Shown: positions 16,316 through 25,914, numbered from the stretch's first letter. The stretch is DNA of 64,000 nt from Candidatus Pelagibacter communis (GCF_012932795.1 NZ_LANA01000001.1:58022-122021), one strand, 5' to 3'. Made by a program: numbers and translations. Notes: generated by a model not told the origin, from the letters alone.

Positions 16316-17552
16316 TTAGGGTTTTTAGCATTTCAATAGATGACTTTATTCCATCCTCATGAAAACCATAACCAAAATAACTCCCACAAAATAAAATATT
16401 CTTTTTATTCTGAATTTTTTGGAGATTCTTTTGGTTTAATAGTGCGTCTGTATCAAAATAAGGGTGAGTAAAACTGACTTTTTTGTATATTTTATCGGCA
16501 GAAATTTCTCTAAATGGGTTAATTGTTAAAAAGATATTTTTATCTATCTTTAGATTCTGTAACTGGTTTAACCAATATGTTACTGATGTTCTTTCAATAT
16601 TATCTACACTCATTGATGAATTCCAAGAACACCATGCCTTCTTATTTTTAGGCATAATACTTTCGTCAAAATGAATAACAGCTATATTTCCTCTATATTT
16701 AAAATTTTTTAATATAAGCTCTTCATCTGAAGTTGGATTATCAATTATTTTTAAAGCCTCATCAGCATGTGTTGCAATTACAATTTTGTCATAATCAAAA
16801 AACTCATTCTCTTCACCATAAAAAATTTTAGCTCCAAAATCACTTCTAACAACTTTATTTATATTATAATTTTTAAAGTATTCTCCACTAATTTGACTTA
16901 TTACCTTATCTACATAGGTTTTACTTCTATTGGCAACAGTAAACCATTGAGGTCTATCTTTTATTTTAAACAAACCATGATTTTTAAAAAAATTTAAAAA
17001 GAATGATAATGGCATTTGTGTAGCCTCATAAGGTGGCATTGACCAAATTGCTGATACCATTGGAACAATATGATAATTAATAAAATAATCTGATATTTTT
17101 ATTTCTTCTAAGTATTTCCCCAATGTTATTGATTTAACTTCTTTTGTTTCTATTTTTTCACAGTTTTTATAAAAACTAATTATTTCAAAAAACATTTTAA
17201 TAAACTTTAAATTCATCAAATTTTTTTTATTTGAAAAAATTCCCCCTAAACCTTTGCCACAATATTCCATATCATTATCCTTTACAGATACTGAAAATGA
17301 CATATCACTTTTCTCAATCTCTATTTTATTTTCTGAAAAAAAATTAATTAAGTTTGGATAAGTATTTTTATTAAACACCATAAATCCAATATCTACTGCA
17401 ACTTCTTTATTGTGGTCATAAGCAACTTTTAATGTATTTGCATGGCCACCAAATTGATTTTCTTTTTCAAATAAATCAACTTTATGTTTTTTAGATAAAT
17501 AATAAGCTGCACTTAATCCAGATATACCAGCACCTACAACAGCAATTTTCAT
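16308..17552 (-). CDS. Amine-oxidase-like FAD-dependent oxidoreductase
   Basis: A 414-residue flavoprotein. The N-terminal MKIAVVGAGISGLSAAYYLS is the Rossmann loop, followed by DLFEKENQFGGHANTLKV, VDIGFMVFN and a C-terminal FCGSYFGYGFHEDGIKSSIEML. The set flavoprotein-DUF1365-synthase is familiar in proteobacteria, where members of the set act on methylated or cyclopropanated acyl chains. The start lies 12 bp after the stop of gcvP, without a visible terminator between, so transcription starting at the glycine riboswitch might continue into this gene. Confidence 0.82.
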   Translation of the reverse strand: MKIAVVGAGISGLSAAYYLSKKHKVDLFEKENQFGGHANTLKVAYDHNKEVAVDIGFMVFNKNTYPNLINFFSENKIEIEKSDMSFSVSVKDNDMEYCGKGLGGIFSNKKNLMNLKFIKMFFEIISFYKNCEKIETKEVKSITLGKYLEEIKISDYFINYHIVPMVSAIWSMPPYEATQMPLSFFLNFFKNHGLFKIKDRPQWFTVANRSKTYVDKVISQISGEYFKNYNINKVVRSDFGAKIFYGEENEFFDYDKIVIATHADEALKIIDNPTSDEELILKNFKYRGNIAVIHFDESIMPKNKKAWCSWNSSMSVDNIERTSVTYWLNQLQNLKIDKNIFLTINPFREISADKIYKKVSFTHPYFDTDALLNQKNLQKIQNKKNILFCGSYFGYGFHEDGIKSSIEMLKTLND

Positions 17553-17564
17553 CTTGGTAAATAT

Positions 17565-20423
17565 TTAAGCTGCAGTATCTTCGTACTCATCCATAGAAGG
17601 ACATGTACAAAATAAGTTTTTATCACCATAGACATTATCTACCCTACCAACTGGAGGCCAATATTTATTTGTTTTTAAAAACTCAGAAGGATAAGCAGCC
17701 TCTTCTCTTTCATACTTATGATCCCATTTATTTGATGATAATTCAACGTGAGTATGTGGCGCATTCTTCAACGGGTTGTCAGTCTTATCAAATTCTCCTG
17801 ATTGAATTTTATCTATCTCTTGTTTTATCTTTATAAGGGTAGAGCAAAACTTGTCAATTTCACTCAAACTTTCACTTTCTGTTGGTTCAATCATCATTGT
17901 ACCAGCAACAGGCCAAGACATTGTTGGAGCATGATAGCCAAAATCAATCAATCGTTTTGCAATATCCTCCTCTGTTATTCCTGTATCACTCTTTATTGTT
18001 CTAATATCAATGATACATTCATGAGCTACATTGCCACTTTTACCCTTATACAAAATTGGAAAAGAGTCTTTTAGTTTATGTGCAATGTAATTTGCATTTA
18101 ATATTGCAACTTGAGATGCTTTTCTCAAGCCTTCAGAACCCATCATTTTTATATACATCCATGATATTGACAAAATACTTGAGCTACCCCAAGGTGCTGC
18201 AGATACTGCTCCCATTCCAGTCACTGGTCCACAATCTTTTATTACAGAATGTTTTGGTAAAAATATTTCTAAGTGTTTTTTACATGCTATTGGTCCCATA
18301 CCAGGTCCTCCACCACCGTGCGGTATACAAAATGTTTTGTGTAAATTTATATGACAAACATCAGGACCAAAATTTCCTGGTTTAGCTATTCCAACTAGTG
18401 CATTTAAATTTGCTCCATCCATATAAACTTGTCCACCATGGCTATGGATTAGTTGACAAATATCAGTTATTTTTTCTTCAAACACACCATGTGTTGAAGG
18501 ATAAGTAACCATTAATGCAGCTAAATTTTCTGAGTGCTCCTCAGCTTTATTCTTTAAATCTTCATAATCTACATTTCCATACTGATCACATTTCACCACA
18601 ACAACTTTCATACCAACCATTTGAGCACTTGCAGGGTTTGTGCCATGCGCAGAACTTGGGATCAAACAAACATTACGATTTGTTTCTTTATTTTTTTCAT
18701 GAAATTTACGTATTACCATTAAACCAGCAAACTCACCTTGTGCTCCAGCATTTGGTTGCAATGATACTCCAGAAAACCCTGTTATTGATCTCAACCAATT
18801 TTTTAAATCAGTGAATAGCTCTCTATAACCATCCATTTGTTCTACAGGAGAAAAAGGGTGTGGTTGAGAAAACTCTTTCCATGTAACTGGTATCATTTCT
18901 GAAACTGCATTAAGCTTCATGGTGCATGAGCCCAAAGCAATCATTGATTTATTTAAGGCAATATCTGAATCTTCTAATTTTTTTAAATATCTTAGCATTT
19001 CAGTTTCTGAATGGTAACTGTTAAAAACTGGATGATCTAAATATCTTGAAGTTCTTAATAAATTTTTTGGAATATTAGATAAGCTCTCATTCATGGATTC
19101 TTTAATTGTTTCTGAACAATTAAAAATTTTCAATAATTGATTTGCTCTATAAAGGTTTTTTCTTTCATCAAAAGAAACTGCTAACATTTCAGAATTTACT
19201 TTTCTAATGTTTACTCCTTGATCTAGGGCATTTTTATAAATCTTATCAGTTTTATCTAAAGTTTTTACTGTGACAGTGTCAAAAAAATGATCTGAATAAA
19301 GTTCATAACCAGATTGTTTTAATTTATCTGCAAAATTTTTAGTTAATTGAGAAACACTTTCTGCAATTTTTTTAATACCTTTTGGACCATGATAGACAGC
19401 ATAGGCTGCAGACACTATTGCTAATAATGCTTGTGCTGTACAAATATTACTTGTGGCTTTATCTCTTCTTATATGCTGTTCTCTTGTTTGAAGGGCAAGT
19501 CTATATGCTTTTTTTCCATGTCTATCAACCGACACACCTACTATTCTACCTGGCATTGATCTTTTATATTCATCTTTTGTTGCAAAAAATGCGGCGTGGG
19601 GACCTCCGTAGCCCATTGGAATTCCAAAACGTTGTGAGCTACCGACTGCAATATCAGCACCTAATTCTGCTGGTGTTTTTAGTTTAGCAAGAGCTAATAG
19701 ATCACATGCAAGAACAGCTTTTCCATTATGTTTATGTATTTTACTTATAGCTTCACTAGGATCTTTAATATCTCCCAATGTGCCTGGATATTGAATAATC
19801 CCACATATAATATCTTCTTTAATATCTTTATCTTCGTCACCTACTACTATTTCTAAACCGAGTGGTTCTGCTCTTGTTTTGATTACATCAATAGTTTGTG
19901 GGTGACAATTTTTTGAAACAAAAACTTTTTTAGTCTCAGATTTAGATATTCTATAACTTAATCCCATAGCTTCTGCAGCTGCTGTTCCTTCATCTAAAAG
20001 AGAAGCATTAGCAATATCCATACCTGTAAAATCTATAATCATTTGCTGAAAATTAAGTAACATCTCAAGTCTCCCTTGTGCGACTTCAGGCTGATATGGT
20101 GTGTAAGAAGTATACCACCCTGGGTTTTCCAGTATATTCCTAAGTATTACATATGGTGTATAAGTTCCATAATAACCCATTCCAATGAAGCTTGAATAAA
20201 CTTCATTTTTTTTTGCAATATTTTTTAATTTTCTAAGAGCTTTATATTCTGAGTTTGGATCTCCAATATCTAGATCATCTTTAAGAAGAATTTTTTCTGG
20301 GACAGTATCTTTTATTAATTCATCAAGATTTTGATAACCCAATTCTTTGAGCATAATACTCTGTTCATCAACAGATGGACCTATATGTCTTTGTATAAAA
20401 TCTTTTTGAGCATTTTTCAACAT
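17565..20423 (-). CDS. gcvP: Glycine dehydrogenase (decarboxylating), P protein
   Basis: GcvP decarboxylates glycine with pyridoxal phosphate and passes the aminomethyl group to the lipoyl arm of GcvH. The 952-residue length indicates the single-chain form. Conserved segments are GMGYYGTYTP, PYQPEVAQGRLE, NASLLDEGTAAAEAM, GSQRFGIPMGYGGPHAAF, GSCTMKLNA, QPNAGAQGEFAG, HGTNPASA and the PLP-lysine region HINLHKTFCIPHGGGGPG. It begins immediately after the stop of gcvH and is the third gene of the riboswitch-controlled gcvTHP operon. Confidence 0.97.
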   Translation of the reverse strand: MLKNAQKDFIQRHIGPSVDEQSIMLKELGYQNLDELIKDTVPEKILLKDDLDIGDPNSEYKALRKLKNIAKKNEVYSSFIGMGYYGTYTPYVILRNILENPGWYTSYTPYQPEVAQGRLEMLLNFQQMIIDFTGMDIANASLLDEGTAAAEAMGLSYRISKSETKKVFVSKNCHPQTIDVIKTRAEPLGLEIVVGDEDKDIKEDIICGIIQYPGTLGDIKDPSEAISKIHKHNGKAVLACDLLALAKLKTPAELGADIAVGSSQRFGIPMGYGGPHAAFFATKDEYKRSMPGRIVGVSVDRHGKKAYRLALQTREQHIRRDKATSNICTAQALLAIVSAAYAVYHGPKGIKKIAESVSQLTKNFADKLKQSGYELYSDHFFDTVTVKTLDKTDKIYKNALDQGVNIRKVNSEMLAVSFDERKNLYRANQLLKIFNCSETIKESMNESLSNIPKNLLRTSRYLDHPVFNSYHSETEMLRYLKKLEDSDIALNKSMIALGSCTMKLNAVSEMIPVTWKEFSQPHPFSPVEQMDGYRELFTDLKNWLRSITGFSGVSLQPNAGAQGEFAGLMVIRKFHEKNKETNRNVCLIPSSAHGTNPASAQMVGMKVVVVKCDQYGNVDYEDLKNKAEEHSENLAALMVTYPSTHGVFEEKITDICQLIHSHGGQVYMDGANLNALVGIAKPGNFGPDVCHINLHKTFCIPHGGGGPGMGPIACKKHLEIFLPKHSVIKDCGPVTGMGAVSAAPWGSSSILSISWMYIKMMGSEGLRKASQVAILNANYIAHKLKDSFPILYKGKSGNVAHECIIDIRTIKSDTGITEEDIAKRLIDFGYHAPTMSWPVAGTMMIEPTESESLSEIDKFCSTLIKIKQEIDKIQSGEFDKTDNPLKNAPHTHVELSSNKWDHKYEREEAAYPSEFLKTNKYWPPVGRVDNVYGDKNLFCTCPSMDEYEDTAA

Positions 20424-20804
20424 TTAACTACCACTTTCTTTTGAAAATTTTTCGTATTCATCTTTATTCATTAATGAGTCCATTTCAGACTTGTCGGTAA
20501 TTTTTAATTTAAAAAACCAAGCTTCATTCTCTGGATCAGCATTAACCTTTGCAGGATCATCAACAATTGACTGGTTGTTTTCAATAATTTCACCAGATAC
20601 AGGAGTGTAAATATCACTTGCAGCTTTCGTAGATTCTACAACACCTGCATTTCCATCTTTAACAACAGAGGACCCTATCTCTGGTAACTCTACAAAAACA
20701 ATATCACCTAGCATTTCGGTTGCATGTTGTGTGATTCCTATAACAGCAGTATCTCCATCTAATTTTATCCACTCATGTTCTTTTGAATATTTTACTTCAC
20801 TCAT
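20424..20804 (-). CDS. gcvH: Glycine cleavage system H protein
   Basis: A 126-residue lipoyl carrier that shuttles the aminomethyl intermediate between GcvP, GcvT and the L protein. [20 protein letters not shown], the lipoylation lysine in [18 protein letters not shown], and DPEKVN-like [18 protein letters not shown] are normal. The start overlaps the end of gcvT by 4 bp (ATGA). No oddities are seen. Confidence 0.97.
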   Translation of the reverse strand: MSEVKYSKEHEWIKLDGDTAVIGITQHATEMLGDIVFVELPEIGSSVVKDGNAGVVESTKAASDIYTPVSGEIIENNQSIVDDPAKVNADPENEAWFFKLKITDKSEMDSLMNKDEYEKFSKESGS

Positions 20805-21907
20805 TTGCTAGCTCCTTTCACATAACTTTTTTTATAAAATGGCAAATTACTTATAATTGCTGGATATTTTTTTCCTCTCACTTCTAAAAAAACCTTAGTA
20901 TCAATTTTAGAAAATGAATTTTCTACGTAACCCATGGCGACTGGGGCCTGAACACTTGGTCCAAAAGTTCCACTTGTAATTTCCCCAATATTTTTATCCC
21001 CTTCACTAAATATTGAGGTTTTTTCTCTAGCTATAATTCTTCCTTCTGGCTTAATACCTACACGGATCTTACTTACTCCTTTCTCAATTTGAGATTTAAT
21101 TTTTTCACATCCAATAAACCCACCCTCAAGAATTCTATTCTTTGATATTGCCCATTTTAAATTTGCTTCTACTGGGCTTTTATTGATATCCATGTCATGA
21201 CCATACAAACAAAGCCCTGCCTCTAATCTCAAAGTATCCCTAGCACCTAATCCAATTAAACTAGCTCCTTCATCTATGAGTTTTTGCACAAACACCACAG
21301 CAGCATCATTTTTTATTGATATCTCAAATCCATCTTCACCTGTGTAACCAGATCTTGTGATATAAATATTTTCTTTAAGATTTTTAAATGTATCACCATT
21401 CATAAATTTTAAATCTGACACTCCATTTATTATCTTTTCTAATATTTGGACTGCTTTTGGCCCCTGTATTGCTATAAGAGACAGTTCTTCACTTAAAATC
21501 ATTTCATACTTATTTTCTAACAATTTAGATAAAAGTTTAAAATCTGTGTTCTTACAAGCAGCATTTAATACAATGTTAAAACCACCTTCAACTTTTGTAA
21601 TAATTAAATCATCATAAATTCCTGCTTCTTCATTCATCAAAAAACTATATTTTGACTGATTTAACTTAGCATTACTTAATTCAGCTGGAAAAATTTTTTC
21701 AAGGTCTTTAGCCAATGAGTCATCTCCTTTAATGAATAGCTGACCCATGTGTGACACATCAAAAATACCAGCATTTTCTCTTGTATTTTTATGTTCCTCA
21801 ATAATTCCATTAGAATATTGGATTGGCATTTGATAACCAGCAAATCGAACAAACTTAGCTCCATGCTTTTGGTGTAAATTGTAAAGTGCTGTTTTTATAT
21901 TTTCCAT
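20801..21907 (-). CDS. gcvT: Glycine cleavage system T protein (aminomethyltransferase)
   Basis: GcvT releases ammonia and forms 5,10-methylenetetrahydrofolate from the aminomethyl-lipoyl arm. The 368-residue protein has FDVSHMGQ, the folate-binding [30 protein letters not shown] and the C-terminal [21 protein letters not shown]. It is the first gene of gcvTHP, with a tandem glycine riboswitch in its leader. The bases just upstream of the ATG do not form a strong Shine-Dalgarno sequence at normal spacing. Confidence 0.97.
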   Translation of the reverse strand: MENIKTALYNLHQKHGAKFVRFAGYQMPIQYSNGIIEEHKNTRENAGIFDVSHMGQLFIKGDDSLAKDLEKIFPAELSNAKLNQSKYSFLMNEEAGIYDDLIITKVEGGFNIVLNAACKNTDFKLLSKLLENKYEMILSEELSLIAIQGPKAVQILEKIINGVSDLKFMNGDTFKNLKENIYITRSGYTGEDGFEISIKNDAAVVFVQKLIDEGASLIGLGARDTLRLEAGLCLYGHDMDINKSPVEANLKWAISKNRILEGGFIGCEKIKSQIEKGVSKIRVGIKPEGRIIAREKTSIFSEGDKNIGEITSGTFGPSVQAPVAMGYVENSFSKIDTKVFLEVRGKKYPAIISNLPFYKKSYVKGASK

Positions 21908-21924
21908 ATTAACTAACTATACCC

Positions 21925-22068
21925 ATCTGTATGTTTGCCTGAGAGTTTTATTCCGTCGGCGAGAACTTAATCTCTTTCCAGAGTTAATATGTTACGGTCC
22001 TTTTGCCTGAGAGATTCCTGGGTGGTTGCTCCTTCGGCGCTACGATAGTTTGTAGTCTCTCCCGTATT
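21925..22068 (-). promoter_or_regulatory. Tandem glycine riboswitch in the gcvT leader
   Basis: Read on the minus strand, the leader holds two glycine aptamers. The first starts GGGAGAGACT and contains GCCGAAGGAGCAA followed by ATCTCTCAGGCAAAAGGACC. The second has CTCTGGAAAGAG, GCCGACGG and AACTCTCAGGCAAA. These are the conserved core elements of the gcvT-type RNA, and two copies in tandem are the cooperative form. Glycine-responsive control of gcvT in SAR11 is established in the literature. The ATG of gcvT follows after about 17 bases, with no clear terminator hairpin, which suggests control of translation initiation. Confidence 0.93.
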
Positions 22069-22102
22069 GAATAATAATCTACCAGATGTATGTCAGAGTC
22101 AA

Positions 22103-22993
22103 TTAATAATTTTTTTCTTTTTTATCAGATAAAAGCAACGATGAAAACTGAAGTAAAACAGCAAATAGAATAATTGCACCTCCAATTAATGTAAATAATG
22201 ATGCCCTTTCACCTGCGAATAAAAAAGCCCAAACAGGTCCTAAAACAGATTCGGATAGCATAATTACTCCAACCATTGCTGAAGGTGTGCTACGTGCACC
22301 AATAGTAATAAATATAAAACCAAAACCAACTTGAAAAAAGCCTGCTAAGAAACCTAAAAATATATCATTTGGTGAAACCATTAAATTGTGTGAATAGTAA
22401 ATACATGCACTTAACCCTATTAAACATGAGCTTACTCCAGCAACAAATTGAGCAGGTATCATGTCTACTGTAGGAAATTTTCTTACAATCATGATTAAGA
22501 CCGCAAATGAGATAGGCATTGTAAATGCAGCTAAATTTCCTGAAAGATTACCTGGTCTCAAATCATTTCCAATCATTAAAGTAACTCCTGTTATTGCTAA
22601 TATTATTGAAACAAGAGTTATTGTTGAAATTTTTTCCTTTAGAAATAAGTAACCAAAAATTGCTAGAAATAAAATCTGTAATGATATTATAAAATTAGTA
22701 TTAGCAACTGATGTATTAGACATTGCATATACATAACCACAAAATCCAAATGATAATACAATACCACCAAAAAAGCCTGGCAATCCAGATTTATAAAAAG
22801 AGCTTATAGTTTTTTTTTTATAGGTAATTATTAGAAAGGCTAAAACAGTAAGTGTAAAAAATAAAGATCTCCAAAAAAGAATTTGCCACTCAGTAGAGCC
22901 TTCAAATTTTTTAACAATAAGCCCCCCAAAACTCAAACTTAGAGCTCCCATAAAAATCAGCAATGGACCAGGAATTTTATTAATTACATTCAT
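22103..22993 (-). CDS. EamA/DMT family permease
   Basis: A 296-residue inner-membrane protein with ten predicted helices in two EamA repeats; GYLFLKEKIS follows the fourth or fifth helix and IMLSESVLGPVWAFLFAGE marks the second repeat. Its start overlaps the end of pxpC by 14 bp, which couples its translation to the 5-oxoprolinase genes. A link to 5-oxoproline or a related compound is inference from this overlap. The charged tail KKEKNY is normal. Confidence 0.85.
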   Translation of the reverse strand: MNVINKIPGPLLIFMGALSLSFGGLIVKKFEGSTEWQILFWRSLFFTLTVLAFLIITYKKKTISSFYKSGLPGFFGGIVLSFGFCGYVYAMSNTSVANTNFIISLQILFLAIFGYLFLKEKISTITLVSIILAITGVTLMIGNDLRPGNLSGNLAAFTMPISFAVLIMIVRKFPTVDMIPAQFVAGVSSCLIGLSACIYYSHNLMVSPNDIFLGFLAGFFQVGFGFIFITIGARSTPSAMVGVIMLSESVLGPVWAFLFAGERASLFTLIGGAIILFAVLLQFSSLLLSDKKEKNY

Positions 22994-23933
22994 TTAAATA
23001 TTTATTTGTCTCTTCTATGTATGCTTTAAATATATTCTGGGCTTCTTCAAGACTTACTTCCTTAAAGTTTATTTTTGTTCCAGGGGTTAATTGCCCAACT
23101 AAATCAAGATCAGCAGCAATAACTACACCAATCTTTGGATATCCTCCAACTGTTCCATGATCAGATAACATTATTATTGGATTACCATCAGCGGGTACCT
23201 GAATAACTCCTCTTACTATACCTTCCGATTTGATATTGGTATTTTTTATATTTTCTAATTTTGGACCCTTTAACCTTATGCCCATTCTATCAACAAGGTT
23301 TGTGATTAAAAAATCTTCATTAAAAAAATTGCCTATTGCATCCTTAGAAAAATAGTCAAAATTTGTACCTTTAATAATTCTAATAATGTTATCAGTAGAA
23401 TAATCATAATTTATTTTTTTATTTATTGCGTTTATGGTATCTATTTTTTTAATAAAAATTTTATCATTTAAGGAATATTTTTTTCCATCATTTGGTCCAA
23501 TATTTGCTTTAGTATTTATAGAATAACTGCCCCAGGTTTTTTCTAGATCAAAACCACCATTAACTGCCAAATATCCATACGTAGAATTTTTAGTTGATAT
23601 TATATCTATTTGATCCTCTTCATCTAAAATATAACTTTTATAACACTCACCATCTTCAATCTCTAAATTCTTTCTAATAATCTTAAAAAAAATATCTCCA
23701 GATATTGCAAAATTAATTTTTCCATTCTTTAACTTTAAGAGAGGGCCTTGGTATGCAAACTCTACTACAGGCTCATTTAATTGATTATCAACCAATCTAT
23801 TTGATAATATGTAATTTCTTTGGTCGATTGCACCACTCACAGCAATACCAACATAATATAAGTGATTTCTGCCTTTGTCTTGAATGGTAGTGTTAACTCC
23901 TGCCCTTAAAATTTCAAAATATGCTTTATTCAT
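22980..23933 (-). CDS. pxpC: 5-oxoprolinase subunit C (KipA/biotin-dependent carboxyltransferase type)
   Basis: PxpC acts with PxpA and PxpB in ATP-dependent hydrolysis of 5-oxoproline (pyroglutamate) to glutamate. The 317-residue protein has TTIQDKGRNHLYYVGIAVSGAIDQ at the N-terminus, EFAYQGPLL, NGGFDLEKTWGS, RMGIRLKGP and the characteristic MLSDHGTVGGYPKIGVVIAADLDLVGQL. It overlaps pxpB by 8 bp upstream and the EamA gene by 14 bp downstream. The length is in the normal range. Confidence 0.9.
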   Translation of the reverse strand: MNKAYFEILRAGVNTTIQDKGRNHLYYVGIAVSGAIDQRNYILSNRLVDNQLNEPVVEFAYQGPLLKLKNGKINFAISGDIFFKIIRKNLEIEDGECYKSYILDEEDQIDIISTKNSTYGYLAVNGGFDLEKTWGSYSINTKANIGPNDGKKYSLNDKIFIKKIDTINAINKKINYDYSTDNIIRIIKGTNFDYFSKDAIGNFFNEDFLITNLVDRMGIRLKGPKLENIKNTNIKSEGIVRGVIQVPADGNPIIMLSDHGTVGGYPKIGVVIAADLDLVGQLTPGTKINFKEVSLEEAQNIFKAYIEETNKYLNECN

Positions 23934-24612
23934 TCCAATTTAAATAATCTTCTTTTGTTATTTGATAAAAACTTACTTTATCACCTGGATTAACTAGAGC
24001 TGGTTGATCTAAATTTTTATCATCAAAAATTTTCTTTGGAGTGTTACCAATAATATTCCAACCACCAGGGCTTTCAAAAGTATAAATATTTGCAAATTGT
24101 TCTGTTATTCCTACTGATCCTTTGGGCATCTTTAATCTTGGCGTTTCTAATCGATCACATCTTATATTTTCATTAAGATCTCCTAAAAAAGGCATTCCAG
24201 CAATAAAACCTGTCATGTAACAAAAATATTCTTTGTTGAAATATAGTTCTAATATTTTATCTTTATCTATATTTAATTTTTTAGTTAATCTCAAAAAATC
24301 CAATCCATACTCATCATCACAACAAACTGGAATTTTAACTTTTTTATTATTGTTTTTAATATCTCTATTAATAGTTAAACCTTCTATAAAATTTTTAATT
24401 TTTTTATAGTTGGTTATTGTTAAATCAAAACTAATAATTAATTTATTATAAGAGGGTGTTAAGTTGGTTATTCCCTCAATTTTTTTATCTTTTATTAATT
24501 TTGATATATGATGAAAGTAATCTATGACACTTGCATTTATTGTTTCATTAACATCTGAGCCAAAATCACAATAAACAGCTGCGTCACCAAGATTAGATAT
24601 ATTTTTAATCAT
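23926..24612 (-). CDS. pxpB: 5-oxoprolinase subunit B (KipI type)
   Basis: A 228-residue KipI/PxpB family protein. The signature is CYMTGFIAGMPFLGDLNENIRCDRLETPRLKMPKGSVGI, with FESPGGWNIIGNTP shortly after. The N-terminal GDAAVYCDFG is also conserved. It forms the 5-oxoprolinase with PxpC and PxpA; pxpC follows with an 8 bp overlap. It is divergent from pxpA at 24640, and the 27 bp between them must hold the signals for both directions. Confidence 0.9.
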   Translation of the reverse strand: MIKNISNLGDAAVYCDFGSDVNETINASVIDYFHHISKLIKDKKIEGITNLTPSYNKLIISFDLTITNYKKIKNFIEGLTINRDIKNNNKKVKIPVCCDDEYGLDFLRLTKKLNIDKDKILELYFNKEYFCYMTGFIAGMPFLGDLNENIRCDRLETPRLKMPKGSVGITEQFANIYTFESPGGWNIIGNTPKKIFDDKNLDQPALVNPGDKVSFYQITKEDYLNWNE

Positions 24613-24639
24613 GTCATGTTATACTCCAGACTTTAAGTT

Positions 24640-25413
24640 ATGGAAATTAATATCAATTGCGACCTAGGTGAAAAATCAAAGTTTCATTCAATTGAAAATG
24701 ATCCAAAATTACTTAATATTGTTAATTCAGCCAATGTTGCTTGTGGATATCATGCGGGTGATAAACCAACAATGGAAATGGTTATTGAAATCTCCAAAAA
24801 AAATGGTGTTAGTATAGGTGCTCATCCATCTTTTAATGATCCTGAAAATTTTGGAAGAAAGAGAATAAATTTAAATTCTTTAGAAATAAAAAAATTAATT
24901 TTTGAACAATATGAAATATTACAAGAGATAGCCCAAAGGTATAATGAAAATGTAACACATATTAAGCCACATGGTGCTCTCAATAATATGGCTTGTGAAG
25001 ATTTGGAGTTAGCAACAACACTTGCTGCTTCAATCAATGAACTTAATAAAGATATCATATATCTTGTTCCAACCGGTTCCAAAATGGAAATTGCTGCTAA
25101 AAAATTTGATATGAAAATAGCATGTGAAATATTTGCAGATAGAAATTATGAAGATGATGGAAATTTAGTTTCAAGAAAGAAAGCAAAAGCATTGATTACA
25201 GACCCTGAACAAGCAAAAAAACATGTGCTAAGTATGGTAAAAAATCAGGCCCTAAATTGTCTCAGTGGTAAACAAATACCTTGTGAAATAGATTCTATTT
25301 GCATACATGGAGATAATGATAGTTCATTATCAACTGCTAAATCTATTAAAGATAATTTGGTTAATAATGGACTAATACTAAGACCATTAAATAAATTAAA
25401 TAAATTTAATTAA
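24640..25413 (+). CDS. pxpA: 5-oxoprolinase subunit A (LamB/YcsF family)
   Basis: A 257-residue LamB/YcsF protein. INCDLGEKSKFHS, NSANVACGYHAGDKPTM, IGAHPSFNDPENFGRK, HIKPHGALNNMA, EIFADRNYEDDGNLVSR and ICIHGDNDSS are the family landmarks. It is the catalytic-type subunit of ATP-dependent 5-oxoprolinase. In many bacteria pxpA, B and C lie in one operon; here A is transcribed away from B and C. A secreted TPR-protein gene follows after 2 bp. Confidence 0.93.
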   Translation: MEININCDLGEKSKFHSIENDPKLLNIVNSANVACGYHAGDKPTMEMVIEISKKNGVSIGAHPSFNDPENFGRKRINLNSLEIKKLIFEQYEILQEIAQRYNENVTHIKPHGALNNMACEDLELATTLAASINELNKDIIYLVPTGSKMEIAAKKFDMKIACEIFADRNYEDDGNLVSRKKAKALITDPEQAKKHVLSMVKNQALNCLSGKQIPCEIDSICIHGDNDSSLSTAKSIKDNLVNNGLILRPLNKLNKFN

Positions 25414-25415
25414 AT

Positions 25416-25910
25416 ATGAAAAAAATTATATATATCTTGATATTTGCTTTTGCTTTGACAACTAACACATTTTCAGCTGGTGGATCAGGCGGTGATAATG
25501 ATGGCGGCAATAAAATATCTAATTATACAAAAGCACATAATTTAATTAAGTCCGCCAAAAAGTATGAAAAAAAAGGAAAAACAGAAAAAGCACAGAAGAG
25601 ATATGCAAAAGCACAAAAGCTTCTTTTAAAATCTAATAAAAAAGAACCACTTCAAGCAGATACTTTAAATTATTTAGGTTTTACCACTAGAAAACTTGGA
25701 GATTATGAAAAGGGTGAAGAATTTTATTTACAAGGTTTGCAAATTGAACCTAGTCATAAAGGAATAAATGAGTACCTTGGTGAACTTTATGTTGTTACTG
25801 GAAGAATGGATATGGCTAAAGAAAGATTAGAAGTATTAAAAACTTGTAACTGCGGAGAATATGATGAGCTTAAAGAAATAATTGAAGGAACTAAAAAATC
25901 TAAGTATTAA
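25416..25910 (+). CDS. Secreted TPR-repeat protein
   Basis: A 164-residue protein with a signal peptide (MKKIIYILIFAFALTTNTFSA), a glycine-rich linker with GGSGGDNDGGN, a lysine-rich helical stretch around residues 40-75 and two or three TPR-like helical hairpins, for example ADTLNYLGFTTRKLGDYEKGEEFYLQGLQIEP. It is probably periplasmic. The start lies 2 bp after the pxpA stop, so the genes are co-transcribed, although a functional link is not evident. Its end faces dctM with a 4 bp gap. Confidence 0.75.
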   Translation: MKKIIYILIFAFALTTNTFSAGGSGGDNDGGNKISNYTKAHNLIKSAKKYEKKGKTEKAQKRYAKAQKLLLKSNKKEPLQADTLNYLGFTTRKLGDYEKGEEFYLQGLQIEPSHKGINEYLGELYVVTGRMDMAKERLEVLKTCNCGEYDELKEIIEGTKKSKY

Positions 25911-25914
25911 GTTT

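Noticed and set aside
17603..19687. Several rightward ORFs of 77-109 codons inside gcvP
   Set aside because: They lie antisense to a fully conserved gcvP; their translations are rich in Leu, Phe, Tyr and His, as expected of shadow frames.
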